Below the pieces are notes generated by a model. The model saw nothing but the letters and a program-made list of their open reading frames with translations. It was not told the origin of the DNA and did no database searches. DNA of 64,000 nt from Lacinutrix sp. C3R15. Its GTDB lineage: Bacteria > Bacteroidota > Bacteroidia > Flavobacteriales > Flavobacteriaceae. This document shows, piece after piece, positions 52,262 to 60,829 of the stretch. Made by a program: the position numbers and the translations under genes. Location: contig NZ_JAHKPZ010000034.1 in assembly GCF_018860825.1 (NCBI RefSeq), positions 124,001-188,000 of the forward strand, in the 5' to 3' direction. Each line of letters begins with the position of its first letter. Position 1 is the first letter of the stretch.

Positions 52262-53002
52262 TTACTTTGCTCTAATGATAAATTGGTAAGGCAGTAAATC
52301 TACATTGACATCTAATTGTGTGTAACCTGCTTTTGTTAATTCTTGTTTTACAGTTTCCAAATCAATTTTATGGTTTGTTGGTGGGCCAACCGGAAGTTCT
52401 TTTTTAAAATAATCGATGATAACCAATTCACCTTCTTGTTTGATTCCTTTTTTAACTTTTAAAAAATAATCGATTCGGTTTTCAATATGATGATAGGTAT
52501 TTACAATTAACACCATGTCAACTTCATTATCTGCTAAATTTGGACTGTCGTATGGAATTTTTCGAAGCTCTATATTTTCTAGTTTATTATCTTCTATGCG
52601 TTTTTGTATGACCTCTTGAAATTCATCACTAACATCAGCTGCAATAACTTGTGCTCCTTTTTCTGCTAGTTTTACTGAGAAATAGCCTGAACCTGCACCA
52701 ATATCCATTATTTTTTTATTCTTTAAATCTCCAAGGTATTCAAGCACTATTTCTGGCTTTTGGTAGTCATCACGCTCTTTTGATTCAAAACGTTCTATTA
52801 AATCTTCAGTATTTGATTGGTGCATATAGTCATTTGCCGTTTTTGAACTGTCCGATTTATGATGATGTCCATGATGGCCTTCCTCTTTTTTCGAGTCTTG
52901 TTTGGTGTGATGATTTGCATTAGGATGGTCCTTTTTTTCTTTACAACCTATAAAAGTCAAAACCATAGTTAGCACTAAGAATAGATATTTTGATTTGTTC
53001 AT
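52262..53002 (-). CDS. Lipoprotein-type SAM methyltransferase with His-rich linker
   Basis: Start set at ATG 53002; a longer frame exists upstream but the signal peptide begins here. 246 residues: MNKSKYLFLVLTMVLTFIGC is a lipoprotein signal (Cys20), followed by a His-rich stretch (about 27-50, HHTKQ ... GHHGHHH) and a class I methyltransferase fold (DIGAGSG at 100-106, VDMVLIVNTYHHI, VIIDYFKKELPVGPP). A SAM enzyme outside the cytoplasm is unexpected because SAM is cytoplasmic; the His tract suggests metal binding. Confidence 0.78.
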   Translation of the reverse strand: MNKSKYLFLVLTMVLTFIGCKEKKDHPNANHHTKQDSKKEEGHHGHHHKSDSSKTANDYMHQSNTEDLIERFESKERDDYQKPEIVLEYLGDLKNKKIMDIGAGSGYFSVKLAEKGAQVIAADVSDEFQEVIQKRIEDNKLENIELRKIPYDSPNLADNEVDMVLIVNTYHHIENRIDYFLKVKKGIKQEGELVIIDYFKKELPVGPPTNHKIDLETVKQELTKAGYTQLDVNVDLLPYQFIIRAK

Positions 53003-53150
53003 TGTTAATTCTGTTTTTATGTATTTGTTAATATTTGATAGCGTAATCAATCTGAAAAAATTACTGTAGGTTTTAACCGAAGATAATAGACTACAAAAAG
53101 CACTGATTGAATAGCAAGACACCTATAATCATTTTTAGACTTCAATACCT

Positions 53151-54497
53151 CTACTCTTTAAATTGTTCTACATCATCACTTAAATCATAAACCGTTTTGT
53201 TTTCTAATATATTAGAAATCACACTGCTTCCTGCAGCACTTCTGTAACCTCCAGCACAATGAACAACGATTGGCTTATTGGTTGGGATTTTATCTTTTGA
53301 ATTTCTTAATTCATGTAAAGGAATGGAAATAGCTTTTTCAAAAATTTTGCTTTCCGCTACTTCACTTTTATTTCTAATATCAATAATTGTGAATTTTTCT
53401 GGATTATTTTTGAAATCTTTAAGATCTAAGTCTTTAAAAGTTTCAAAACGCTTTGTTCCTAAAGTAATTATAGATTGTATTTGTTTTTCGTACCCAATTT
53501 TAGCTATTCGGCTAAGTATAGTATTTAAATCGTTTACAGAATTTATAACCAAATGAAAACCTTCATTAGGTGCTATAATAGATCCTAACCAAGTTTCCAG
53601 CTTATCATCTTCGGTTTCCGCTATTATATTGATACTTCCTTTTAAATGGTTTTCTTTAAAATCTGAAGCTTTTCTAACATCTACAATTACATTACTATCT
53701 GGTATAAATGTTGTAATTCTGAATTGAAATGGAATACGACAAAAATCAGAATTAAAATTATTTGCACCAGTTTTATTAATATCCACATTAAACCCAAAAT
53801 ACGAAGGAATAAATGACTGATCTTTTAAAATGTGGTTTACAAATTGTTCTTCGGCCATATTTTTAAACGCCCAATTTTCTTTGCGTTCCCTTCCTAAGGT
53901 ACTTTGAGAATCTAAACTCATATTTTTACCACACAAAGAACCTGCTCCATGAGCAGGATATACAATTGTAGTATCTGGTAAATGATTAAATTTAGTTTGC
54001 ATGGTATGATACATGCTTTTTGCTAATTCTTCTCTTTTAGCTTTCATATTACCTGCTTTTTCTCTTAAATCTGGACGACCTACATCACCAATAAAGAGAG
54101 TGTCACCAGAGAACATAGCATGATTATTTTTAGCATCTACAGCTAGTATAGTTATACTATCTGGAGAGTGACCAGGAGAATTGATTGCAGAAAAGACAAC
54201 TTTACCTAAAGTGATTGTTTTACCATCATCAAAAGTTTCATGTTTATAATTAGCACCTACTAATTTACTAACATAAATTTTTGCTCCTGTTTCATGATGA
54301 ATTTGCAAATGACTACTCACAAAATCTGCATGAGGATGTGTTTCAAAAACAGCTTTAATTGTAGCATGATGCTTTTCTGCCAATTGATAATAGGGTTTTG
54401 GATCTCTTGCTGGATCTACTAAAGCCATTTCATTACCACTAATAATAGCGTATGAATAATGCGCTAATGGTTTGTCTTCAAATTGTATAACCTTCAT
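53151..54497 (-). CDS. CstB-like persulfide dioxygenase/rhodanese fusion, paralogue 1
   Basis: A 448-residue protein: N-terminal metallo-beta-lactamase domain (1-~250) with iron ligands in ETHPHADFVSSH (His54, His56, Asp58), HSPDSI, and FSGDTLFIGDVGRPDL; a middle rhodanese-like domain (~260-355) without a Cys; and a C-terminal rhodanese with active Cys414 (VVHCAGGYRS). This domain order is that of CstB, which oxidises persulfides and yields thiosulfate. It is a paralogue of the gene at 61060. No clear Crp/Fnr-type site precedes it (only a half-site at 54540). Confidence 0.88.
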   Translation of the reverse strand: MKVIQFEDKPLAHYSYAIISGNEMALVDPARDPKPYYQLAEKHHATIKAVFETHPHADFVSSHLQIHHETGAKIYVSKLVGANYKHETFDDGKTITLGKVVFSAINSPGHSPDSITILAVDAKNNHAMFSGDTLFIGDVGRPDLREKAGNMKAKREELAKSMYHTMQTKFNHLPDTTIVYPAHGAGSLCGKNMSLDSQSTLGRERKENWAFKNMAEEQFVNHILKDQSFIPSYFGFNVDINKTGANNFNSDFCRIPFQFRITTFIPDSNVIVDVRKASDFKENHLKGSINIIAETEDDKLETWLGSIIAPNEGFHLVINSVNDLNTILSRIAKIGYEKQIQSIITLGTKRFETFKDLDLKDFKNNPEKFTIIDIRNKSEVAESKIFEKAISIPLHELRNSKDKIPTNKPIVVHCAGGYRSAAGSSVISNILENKTVYDLSDDVEQFKE

Positions 54498-54632
54498 AAT
54501 AATTTTCTTTTTAATGGTTTATAATTGCTACTATATATAGTAACATTAAACAATGATTATTTTATGTATTAATCAAAAAATCGCTTTATAGAAATATAAC
54601 TAAAAGCAAGTGCAAATCCTAAAGCCTTTTAT

Positions 54633-54659
54633 AAAAAAAAGCCTCAAAATGAGGCTTTT
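54633..54659 (-). terminator. Terminator of the peroxiredoxin gene
   Basis: AAAAGCCTC / GAGGCTTTT stem, 5-nt loop, T-run on the minus strand, 20 bp past the stop. Confidence 0.9.
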
Positions 54660-54679
54660 ATCTACACCTAATCTATCTT

Positions 54680-55402
54680 TTACTTTTTAAGAATTGCGTC
54701 TAAAACTTCCTCTTTACCTAGTTTTTTGGTACAGAAGAACCAATCTTTACAATCTAATTCTTCAGTAGATGTCATACGTTCTTCAGCCACACCACAAGAT
54801 CCTGCTGGAGATACAATAACATCATCACCAGGATTCCAATCTGCAGGAGTTGCAACGTTAAACTTATCAGAAGTTTGCATTGCTATTAAGGCTCTGTATA
54901 ACTCATCAAAATTACGACCTAAACTTAATGGGTAATAAATAATAGCTCTAACAGTTTCATTTGGATCTACAAAAAAGACAGCTCTAACCGCTTGAGTTTT
55001 ACTTTCTCCTGGCTGAATCATTCCGTATTTTTTAGCCACTTCCATAGAAATATCTTCAATTAAAGGAAATTTAACCTCTATGTTTTTCATGCCGTTAAAC
55101 TCCATTTTATCTTTAATAGTTCTAAGCCAAGCAATATGACTATATAAACCATCAATAGATAAACCTATAAGGCTACAGTTAGCTTTTTCAAATTTTTCTT
55201 CTAAATGTGCAAAGGTCATAAACTCTGATGTACACACTGGTGTAAAATCTGCAGGATGACTAAATAGTATAGACCATTTTCCTTTATAATCTGAAGGGTA
55301 ATTAATTTCTCCTTGTGTTGTTACTGCTTTAAATTGAGGTGCTTTATCTCCAATTCTTGGCATTGCTGATGTTTCTTCTTGTGTTGTTTCTAATGTATTC
55401 AT
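54680..55402 (-). CDS. Peroxiredoxin of the Prx6/archaeal type
   Basis: Start set at ATG 55402 (240 residues). Peroxidatic Cys57 lies in HPADFTPVCTSEF. The C-terminal CKDWFFC motif (Cys218, Cys224) matches the extra Cys pair of archaeal thioredoxin peroxidases, so it may act as a 2-Cys enzyme despite the Prx6 fold. Reduces hydrogen peroxide or organic and possibly persulfide-related peroxides in the cytoplasm. A weak Crp/Fnr-type module precedes it with correct 44-bp spacing. Divergent from the copper-receptor unit. Confidence 0.92.
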   Translation of the reverse strand: MNTLETTQEETSAMPRIGDKAPQFKAVTTQGEINYPSDYKGKWSILFSHPADFTPVCTSEFMTFAHLEEKFEKANCSLIGLSIDGLYSHIAWLRTIKDKMEFNGMKNIEVKFPLIEDISMEVAKKYGMIQPGESKTQAVRAVFFVDPNETVRAIIYYPLSLGRNFDELYRALIAMQTSDKFNVATPADWNPGDDVIVSPAGSCGVAEERMTSTEELDCKDWFFCTKKLGKEEVLDAILKK

Positions 55403-55434
55403 AATATGTCGTGTTTTATTAATTATCAATAATG

Positions 55435-55478
55435 TAAAATTACCTTATAAGTACCTGATAATGTGTAACAAATATCAC
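55435..55478 (-). promoter_or_regulatory. Weak Crp/Fnr-type promoter module before the peroxiredoxin gene
   Basis: GTAAC-AAAT-ATCAC (two mismatches in one arm) at 55465-55478 and -7 element TAATTTTA at 55442-55435, with the same 22-bp gap as other modules. Confidence 0.45.
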
Positions 55479-55602
55479 TTAAACCATATCAAATACCTAT
55501 AGTATTATAAGCATTAACAATATTGGATAAAAAGGTCTTTATTAAAGCTAAACATGATAAAAATCATCTTTGATACTAACACTATATCTTATTTTTGCTA
55601 TT

Positions 55603-55980
55603 ATGAAAATAAGCACGTACATATTTGCAATTATTTTAACACTACTCCTATTAGTAAATAGTACAAGAGTATCTTTAACTTATGCTTATTATAATATAGA
55701 TACTATTGGTTTTATAGAGTCCTTTTGTATAAACCAAGATAAACCAGAATTAAAATGTAATGGTAAATGTCATTTAAAAAAAGTTGCACAAACACAAGAT
55801 AAAGAGCAAAAAACACCAGAAAACATTATTGATTTTAAAGTATTAATCTTTTATACAAACCCATTAGAAACATTTGTATTTACTAAAACAACATATCTTA
55901 AAAAACAAAACGCAATAGCATATCAAAACCTATATTCGTTTAATAAAACAAACGATTGTTTTCATCCTCCTCAAGTATAG
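55603..55980 (+). CDS. Small exported Cys-motif protein before a copper receptor
   Basis: Start set at ATG 55603 (125 residues); an upstream in-frame extension lacks a signal-like start. N-terminal hydrophobic segment (MKISTYIFAIILTLLLLVNSTRVS), then ESFCINQDKPELKCNGKCHLKK with three Cys and His, a likely metal site, and a FHPPQV end. It is 66 bp before the OprC-like receptor gene, on the same strand. A role in copper delivery or sensing is plausible; family unnamed. Confidence 0.65.
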   Translation: MKISTYIFAIILTLLLLVNSTRVSLTYAYYNIDTIGFIESFCINQDKPELKCNGKCHLKKVAQTQDKEQKTPENIIDFKVLIFYTNPLETFVFTKTTYLKKQNAIAYQNLYSFNKTNDCFHPPQV

Positions 55981-56046
55981 ATTTTATAACGTAGACAGCA
56001 GTAATCTATACTGCAAACACAGAAATAAAACATAAAAATACTATAC

Positions 56047-58149
56047 ATGAAAACATTATATGGTGTGTTATTATGCACACTAATTACAGCTATGTCTTTT
56101 GGTCAAGAACAGAAAGAAACTAAAAAAGACAGTACAGAAAAAAAATTAACCACCTTAGATGAAGTTATTGTTACCGGAGATTTAAAAAAAGATCCAGTGC
56201 TAACAATTGTATCTAATAAATATGACGAAAAAATTGTACAACCTAAAAACGTTGCCGACTTATTTAATAATATCAACGGTTTTTCGGTTATTAAAAGAGG
56301 TAACTATGCTATAGATCCTTCCTTTAGAGCTTCGCAGTATGAACAATTAAATATTCAATATGATGGTGGTACAAAGGCAATGCATGCATGCCCAAACAGA
56401 ATGGATCCTATAACAACACATATTATTCCTGAAGAAATATCGAAAATTGAAATTATAAAAGGCCCTTATACTGTAAGATATGGAGCTACTTTTGGAGGTA
56501 TTGTTAATTTAGTAACGCAAAAACCAGATTATGAAGATTATGGCTTACACGGAAAAATTTCTGCTGGCTATGAAAGCAACGGAAACTCTTTAGTTAACCT
56601 TGCGCAATTACAATACATTCAAGAAAAATATGATATTGTTGCTAACGCTGGTTACAGAGATTTTGGCAATTACGAAGATGGTGATGGAACCGAAATCCCT
56701 TCGTCTTTTAGAAGTACAGATTACGGAATTAAATTAGGTTATAATTTCACAGATAACCAACGTTTGCAAGCCCATTGGAGACAATCTTTTGGTCGTGATG
56801 TACAACATGCTGCATTAGCAATGGACACAGAGTATGATGATAGTAGTATTTTATCTTTAGATTATAAATTAGATAATATGGGTAAAATAGCTACATCATT
56901 AACAGCAAAAGCCTATTACAGTTATGTAGATCATTTAATGACTAATGCCAATAGACCTTCATTTATGATGACCGAAGCCTCATCTGCTGTAGATGCTACA
57001 ACCATTGGTGGAAAATTAGAACTAAACTGGAAACCATTAAAAAAACTAAACCTATTTTCTGGTTTAGATGCTATGCATATTGCTAGAGATGGCGGAAGAA
57101 CTAGATTAGTTAAAATAATGAATGGAAATATGTTAACAACACCTATGACATTTAATGATAAAGTTTGGCAAGACGCTTACATTACAGATTTAGGGATATT
57201 TACAGAAGCAAAATACACTATAAATACTAAAACCATATTTACCGCAGGAATACGTTATGACAATGTAACATCAGACATACAAGATCCTGAAGCAGATTTT
57301 GCTGCTATGTATGATTTAGAAAAGCAAACAGAACACAATGTAAGCGGAACCTTCTCTATTAAAAACAAAGTATCAAATAATTTTACATTAGAAGCTGCTT
57401 ATGGTCGTGGTGTACGTTCTGCAAATATGATTGAACGTTTTATTAATCACTTTACTGTTGGTCAAGATCCTTATGAGTATGTTGGTAACCCAAATTTAAA
57501 AGCAGAAGTAAATAATCAATTTGAAATTGGTTTTAAAGGAAAAGAAACTTTAAAAAACGGCTTTAATAGATTTACTTATGAAACTTCTTTTTATTATTCC
57601 TTTTTTGAAAATTATATTGTTGGTGTAATAGACCCAACCATTACAAAAAAGTTTAATGCCACAGCAGAGCCTACAAGCGTAAAAGTATTTAAAAACATAG
57701 ACGAAGCTTATAAAACTGGTTTTGAAGCAATGGCGCAATTAGACTTTTTAAAAGACTATTATTTTAAAACAGCGTTTGCCTATGTGTATGCAAAAAACAA
57801 AGACTTAAAAGAGTCACTACCTTTAACTCCTCCATTTAATACTACATTAAGTTTAGGATTTCAAAAAGAAAAATTATGGGGAAACATACAATACAACGTA
57901 GTATCTAAACAAGAAAATATATCTGAAAGTTTTGGAGAAACAGAAACTGATGGTTACCAAACTTTAGATGTACGTTTTGGTGTAAAACCTATTAATAATA
58001 TTACTTTAGGTGTAGCAGTAATTAATGTTTTAGACGAAGCATATAACAACCATTTAAACTTTTCGTTTACAAACCAAGCAGACTTTGGAAGAACACCAAT
58101 TACAGAACCAGGTCGTAATTTTTCAGCCTTTTTACAATATAAATTTTAA
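56047..58149 (+). CDS. TonB-dependent copper receptor (OprC/NosA type)
   Basis: A 700-residue outer-membrane receptor: signal peptide (1-19), TonB box region LTTLDEVIVTGDL (34-46), plug domain to about 170, and a 22-strand barrel ending FSAFLQYKF. In the plug, HACPNRMDP has Cys115 and Met119, the CxxxM pattern by which OprC binds copper, followed by IEIIKGPYTVRYGA. It would import copper using TonB energy. The paired small Cys-motif protein supports this. A strong terminator follows. Confidence 0.85.
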   Translation: MKTLYGVLLCTLITAMSFGQEQKETKKDSTEKKLTTLDEVIVTGDLKKDPVLTIVSNKYDEKIVQPKNVADLFNNINGFSVIKRGNYAIDPSFRASQYEQLNIQYDGGTKAMHACPNRMDPITTHIIPEEISKIEIIKGPYTVRYGATFGGIVNLVTQKPDYEDYGLHGKISAGYESNGNSLVNLAQLQYIQEKYDIVANAGYRDFGNYEDGDGTEIPSSFRSTDYGIKLGYNFTDNQRLQAHWRQSFGRDVQHAALAMDTEYDDSSILSLDYKLDNMGKIATSLTAKAYYSYVDHLMTNANRPSFMMTEASSAVDATTIGGKLELNWKPLKKLNLFSGLDAMHIARDGGRTRLVKIMNGNMLTTPMTFNDKVWQDAYITDLGIFTEAKYTINTKTIFTAGIRYDNVTSDIQDPEADFAAMYDLEKQTEHNVSGTFSIKNKVSNNFTLEAAYGRGVRSANMIERFINHFTVGQDPYEYVGNPNLKAEVNNQFEIGFKGKETLKNGFNRFTYETSFYYSFFENYIVGVIDPTITKKFNATAEPTSVKVFKNIDEAYKTGFEAMAQLDFLKDYYFKTAFAYVYAKNKDLKESLPLTPPFNTTLSLGFQKEKLWGNIQYNVVSKQENISESFGETETDGYQTLDVRFGVKPINNITLGVAVINVLDEAYNNHLNFSFTNQADFGRTPITEPGRNFSAFLQYKF

Positions 58150-58166
58150 TACAACACAGCTTGCAT

Positions 58167-58203
58167 AAAAAAAGTAGCGCATGTATATATGCGCTACTTT
58201 TTT
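58167..58203 (+). terminator. Terminator of the copper-receptor unit
   Basis: A 15-bp stem around GTAGCGCAT / ATGCGCTAC with A and T runs, 18 bp after the receptor stop. Confidence 0.92.
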
Positions 58204-58260
58204 ATTTTAGTATTTAAATATAAATTATTCTTTATACGTACTCTTTATCTTTAATAAAAG

Positions 58261-58413
58261 TTATCTTTCTTTAGGCTCATCTTTTTTATTTCTGTCACTT
58301 GTAGCCATAAACTTTATTAAAAAACCAACAAGTGCTAGACAAACCAATCCAAAAATAGCAATTATTATAACTCCGTTATTCCAATTAGATAATGCAATGC
58401 TTTGAGATATCAT
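58261..58413 (-). CDS. 50-residue single-span membrane protein
   Basis: ATG at 58413, TAA at 58263-58261. MISQSIALSNWNNG, one transmembrane helix (VIIIAIFGLVCLALVGFLIKF, about 15-35) and a charged tail (MATSDRNKKDEPKER). Clean hydrophobic/charged division and a plausible start support coding, but no family was recognised. It lies downstream of the candidate small RNA and its terminator, so it is made from readthrough or from a weak promoter near 58430. Confidence 0.55.
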   Translation of the reverse strand: MISQSIALSNWNNGVIIIAIFGLVCLALVGFLIKFMATSDRNKKDEPKER

Positions 58414-58490
58414 AAAATTATTTTTTAGTATTTAACAATGTAAAAATACTATTAATCATTAATTATAAATATGACATTTGTCAGGAAATA

Positions 58491-58523
58491 AAAAGCATCT
58501 TAAGGGGTTAAGATGCTTTTTTT
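58491..58523 (-). terminator. Strong intrinsic terminator
   Basis: AAAAGCATCTTAA-GGGG-TTAAGATGCTTTT with T-tract on the minus strand; 109 bp past the TPMT-like gene stop and about 40 nt after the predicted small RNA start. Confidence 0.9.
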
Positions 58524-58562
58524 GCTATTAATCAATCATTAAGTTGCAAGAACAACTTCTAT
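58491..58562 (-). ncRNA. Candidate ~70-nt small RNA of the Crp/Fnr-type regulon
   Basis: A perfect promoter module (58567-58610) predicts a start near 58562. The following ~70 nt hold a 5' hairpin (AAGTTG-6 nt-CAACTT, 58541-58558), a short linker and an intrinsic terminator (AAGCATCTTAA / TTAAGATGCTT, T7), and no ORF. That is the usual layout of a bacterial trans-acting small RNA. The same terminator may also end the upstream methyltransferase transcript. Confidence 0.5.
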
Positions 58563-58566
58563 TTTT

Positions 58567-58610
58567 CAAATGTAAGACATTAGTTAAAGGAGGTAAGTAA
58601 CATAAGTTAC
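58567..58610 (-). promoter_or_regulatory. Crp/Fnr-type promoter module of the candidate small RNA
   Basis: Perfect dyad GTAAC-ATAA-GTTAC at 58597-58610 and -7 element TACATTTG at 58574-58567; both elements are identical to those of the RND operon module. Confidence 0.7.
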
Positions 58611-58631
58611 ATATAGTATAACTAATAAATT

Positions 58632-59225
58632 TTAGTGGTTTAATTTTTTTTTCTGCATAATAAAAAACAACTCTTTTCCTTGTCTTGCTACCACGGAGTT
58701 TTTAGCTTCTTCCATTATTTTAATATCAAAATAAGGATTAAAATGTTGTAAATATTCTTTTTTACATCCTCCAAAAGGTGGTTTTGTATCCTTTAAAGGA
58801 ACATTAAAAAGTAAACCTACAACTTTGCCTTTTGCATGCAAGATTTCAAAAAGTTTGGCAGCGTAAGAAAGTCTTAAACTAGGATGTATTGCACAAAAAA
58901 AAGTTTGTTCTATAATTACATCGAAACGCATATCTACATCAAAAAAATTATTTTGAATAAGATGTGATGAAGGAAATGATGGTACTCTAGTTTTAATATT
59001 TTTAAGTGCTGTTTTAGATAAATCTACTACATACACATTATTAAACCCTTTATGATGAAGGTACTCTGCCTCATAACTATTACCACCTCCTGGAATTAAT
59101 ATTCTTAGATTTTTATTGGTTAATTGATCAAAATAGTTTTTTAAAGGAGGAGATATTTTTCCTAAGTCCCAACCAATATCCAATGTTTTATATCTATTAT
59201 CCCAAAAACCTTCGGTCAAATCCAT
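58632..59225 (-). CDS. TPMT-family SAM methyltransferase
   Basis: Start chosen at ATG 59225, which shares its A with the thioredoxin stop codon (TAATG), rather than the longer open frame. 197 residues with thiopurine methyltransferase family features: EGFWDNRYKTLDIGWDLGKISPPLKNYF (5-32), RILIPGGGNSYEAEYLHHKGF (about 41-61), VYVVDLSKTAL and the later FCAIHPSLR. TPMT-like enzymes methylate thiols, selenium or tellurium compounds. Last gene of the HMA/cytochrome/thioredoxin operon, so thiol or H2S methylation is plausible. Confidence 0.88.
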   Translation of the reverse strand: MDLTEGFWDNRYKTLDIGWDLGKISPPLKNYFDQLTNKNLRILIPGGGNSYEAEYLHHKGFNNVYVVDLSKTALKNIKTRVPSFPSSHLIQNNFFDVDMRFDVIIEQTFFCAIHPSLRLSYAAKLFEILHAKGKVVGLLFNVPLKDTKPPFGGCKKEYLQHFNPYFDIKIMEEAKNSVVARQGKELFFIMQKKKLNH

Positions 59226-59521
59226 TAATAAGGCGCTGTAATTACGTTCATTAATTCTTCTTTTTGAAGCATACCAGATTGTCTCCATACCTGCTTTCCA
59301 TTTTTAAACAAAAGCATTGTAGGCACACCTCTTACTTGATATTTTGCTGCAAGAGCCTGATTTTTATCTACATCAATTTTAATAATAGATACTCTATCTT
59401 TTAAAGTATCTTTAAGATCCTTTAAAATAGGACTCATCATTTTACATGGTCCACACCACTCTGCATAAAAATCTACTAATACAGGAGTGTCTTTATTTAT
59501 TAATTCTGAAAATTTGCTCAT
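59225..59521 (-). CDS. Thioredoxin
   Basis: A 98-residue thioredoxin with the active-site WCGPC (Cys23, Cys26), cis-Pro in VRGVPTMLLF, and no signal peptide, so cytoplasmic. It starts 12 bp after the cytochrome gene and its stop overlaps the methyltransferase start. Its place in a sulfur-related operon suggests reduction of persulfides or disulfides formed under sulfide stress. Confidence 0.95.
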   Translation of the reverse strand: MSKFSELINKDTPVLVDFYAEWCGPCKMMSPILKDLKDTLKDRVSIIKIDVDKNQALAAKYQVRGVPTMLLFKNGKQVWRQSGMLQKEELMNVITAPY

Positions 59522-59533
59522 ACCTGATACTAT

Positions 59534-60526
59534 TTATTTATCAAAAGTTATACTCCAAATACCTCTAACCTCATTTATAGTATAACCTGTAGCTTTGTCT
59601 TGAGGATATAAACTAGTAAGTTTACTTAATGTAGGTTTCGTTATATCTTGTTCTGGTTTGCCATGACATTGTAAACACATGGCATTTGTTGTAATAGGGT
59701 AATATACATGTACTTTATTGTCTAGCTGATCTACAATAGGTTTTGGCTCCATATTGTTTTTTATATCTTTTTTAAAAGAATTAATATATGCTAATTCTTT
59801 ATTATTTGCTTTATTATTTTGGTTTCTAGGTTTATCTGAAACACGTTTAATAGTAGCTTGATGTACTACAGACATACTATCTGTTAAAGGATATGCTTTT
59901 TCGTTACAAAATGCTAAAGCTTCTAAAGTTCCTTTTTTTTGAATGGTTCCCATTAAGTTTTTACCTAAAACAGCTTTAGTAGATAATGCATATTTTAAAC
60001 CACGTTCTCCATAAGGTAAAGTATCAAAATTTGTTTGTGCTTGCTGCATGTTCATACCTTTACCTTTTCCTTGTCCCTTACCTTTTCCTCTTTCTTGATT
60101 AAAATGGTTTTCAAACCATTCTGGTTGCTCTATATCAAAATCAAACATATAATCTGAAATTTGAAAAATGGTCTCCTCAGGAAATGCTTGTTTTGGCATA
60201 ACCCCAAAACGTTTTACTGCGCCAAACATTTTTGCATCTTCTGCATTTGGGTTTTTAATCCAAGATTGCATTGCAGCTATAAATTCTTCTTTTGAGGTGT
60301 TTTCGTTAATATAATGTTTTTTTATAGCAACCATTGGCGGACCAATTCTATCTTCCTGGCTAGCAGTTGGACTATGACAAGTATAGCAATTGGTTTCCAT
60401 TAATTTTTTTCCAGGGTGCTTTTTGGCCTCCATTTTTTTTTCAAAAGCTGTATATTCTTTGCTTTTAGAATTATTACAGCTAAAAATTAAAATAGATAAA
60501 AAAGTGAGTACTATTGATTTTTTCAT
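59534..60526 (-). CDS. Di-haem cytochrome c lipoprotein with DUF3365 domain
   Basis: A 330-residue lipoprotein (lipobox FSC, Cys17). The N-terminal cytochrome c domain binds haem at CYTCH (47-51, Met axial ligand plausibly in GVMPKQAF); a Gly/Lys-rich linker (GKGKGQGKGKGM, about 146-157) leads to a DUF3365 (Tll0287-like) haem-sensor-type domain with CLQCH (284-288). Periplasmic redox or gas sensing is likely, probably in electron transfer rather than signalling as no output domain exists. Between HMA and thioredoxin genes, 11-12 bp spacing. Confidence 0.88.
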   Translation of the reverse strand: MKKSIVLTFLSILIFSCNNSKSKEYTAFEKKMEAKKHPGKKLMETNCYTCHSPTASQEDRIGPPMVAIKKHYINENTSKEEFIAAMQSWIKNPNAEDAKMFGAVKRFGVMPKQAFPEETIFQISDYMFDFDIEQPEWFENHFNQERGKGKGQGKGKGMNMQQAQTNFDTLPYGERGLKYALSTKAVLGKNLMGTIQKKGTLEALAFCNEKAYPLTDSMSVVHQATIKRVSDKPRNQNNKANNKELAYINSFKKDIKNNMEPKPIVDQLDNKVHVYYPITTNAMCLQCHGKPEQDITKPTLSKLTSLYPQDKATGYTINEVRGIWSITFDK

Positions 60527-60537
60527 TTTATGATATT

Positions 60538-60807
60538 TTATGTTGAAAGCTTACCTGTTGCACAACTTACAAAAGATTTGGCTTTTGAGGTTAATGAATT
60601 AGCATCATCAATAGAAGGATAACCTAAAGTTTTAAGCTTATCTTTTACAGCTAAAGCATCTGCCTCATTAATATAATTAAAAAATACTTTACTATCATTT
60701 ACATCTATAGTAATGTTTGATATGTTTTCAATTTCTGAAAGTTTAGTAGTAATAGTATGTGCACAACCACCACATTTTAAATTTTGTACTATTATTGAAG
60801 TTTTCAT
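60538..60807 (-). CDS. Heavy-metal-associated (HMA) domain protein
   Basis: An 89-residue small metallochaperone-like protein: SIIVQNLKCGGCAHTITTKLSEI with CGGC at 12-15 for Cu(I)-type binding, then the ferredoxin-like fold, and an extra CATGKLST tail. First gene of the operon HMA-cytochrome-thioredoxin-TPMT. Its long leader carries a conserved hairpin (60830-60846) and a Crp/Fnr-type module is at 60945-60988. Confidence 0.9.
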   Translation of the reverse strand: MKTSIIVQNLKCGGCAHTITTKLSEIENISNITIDVNDSKVFFNYINEADALAVKDKLKTLGYPSIDDANSLTSKAKSFVSCATGKLST

Positions 60808-60829
60808 TTTTGTTATAATTTTATATTAT

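Noticed and set aside
54540-54553. Crp/Fnr-type site before the CstB-like gene at 53151
   Set aside because: Only the left arm GTAAC is present and no -7 element occurs at the required spacing.
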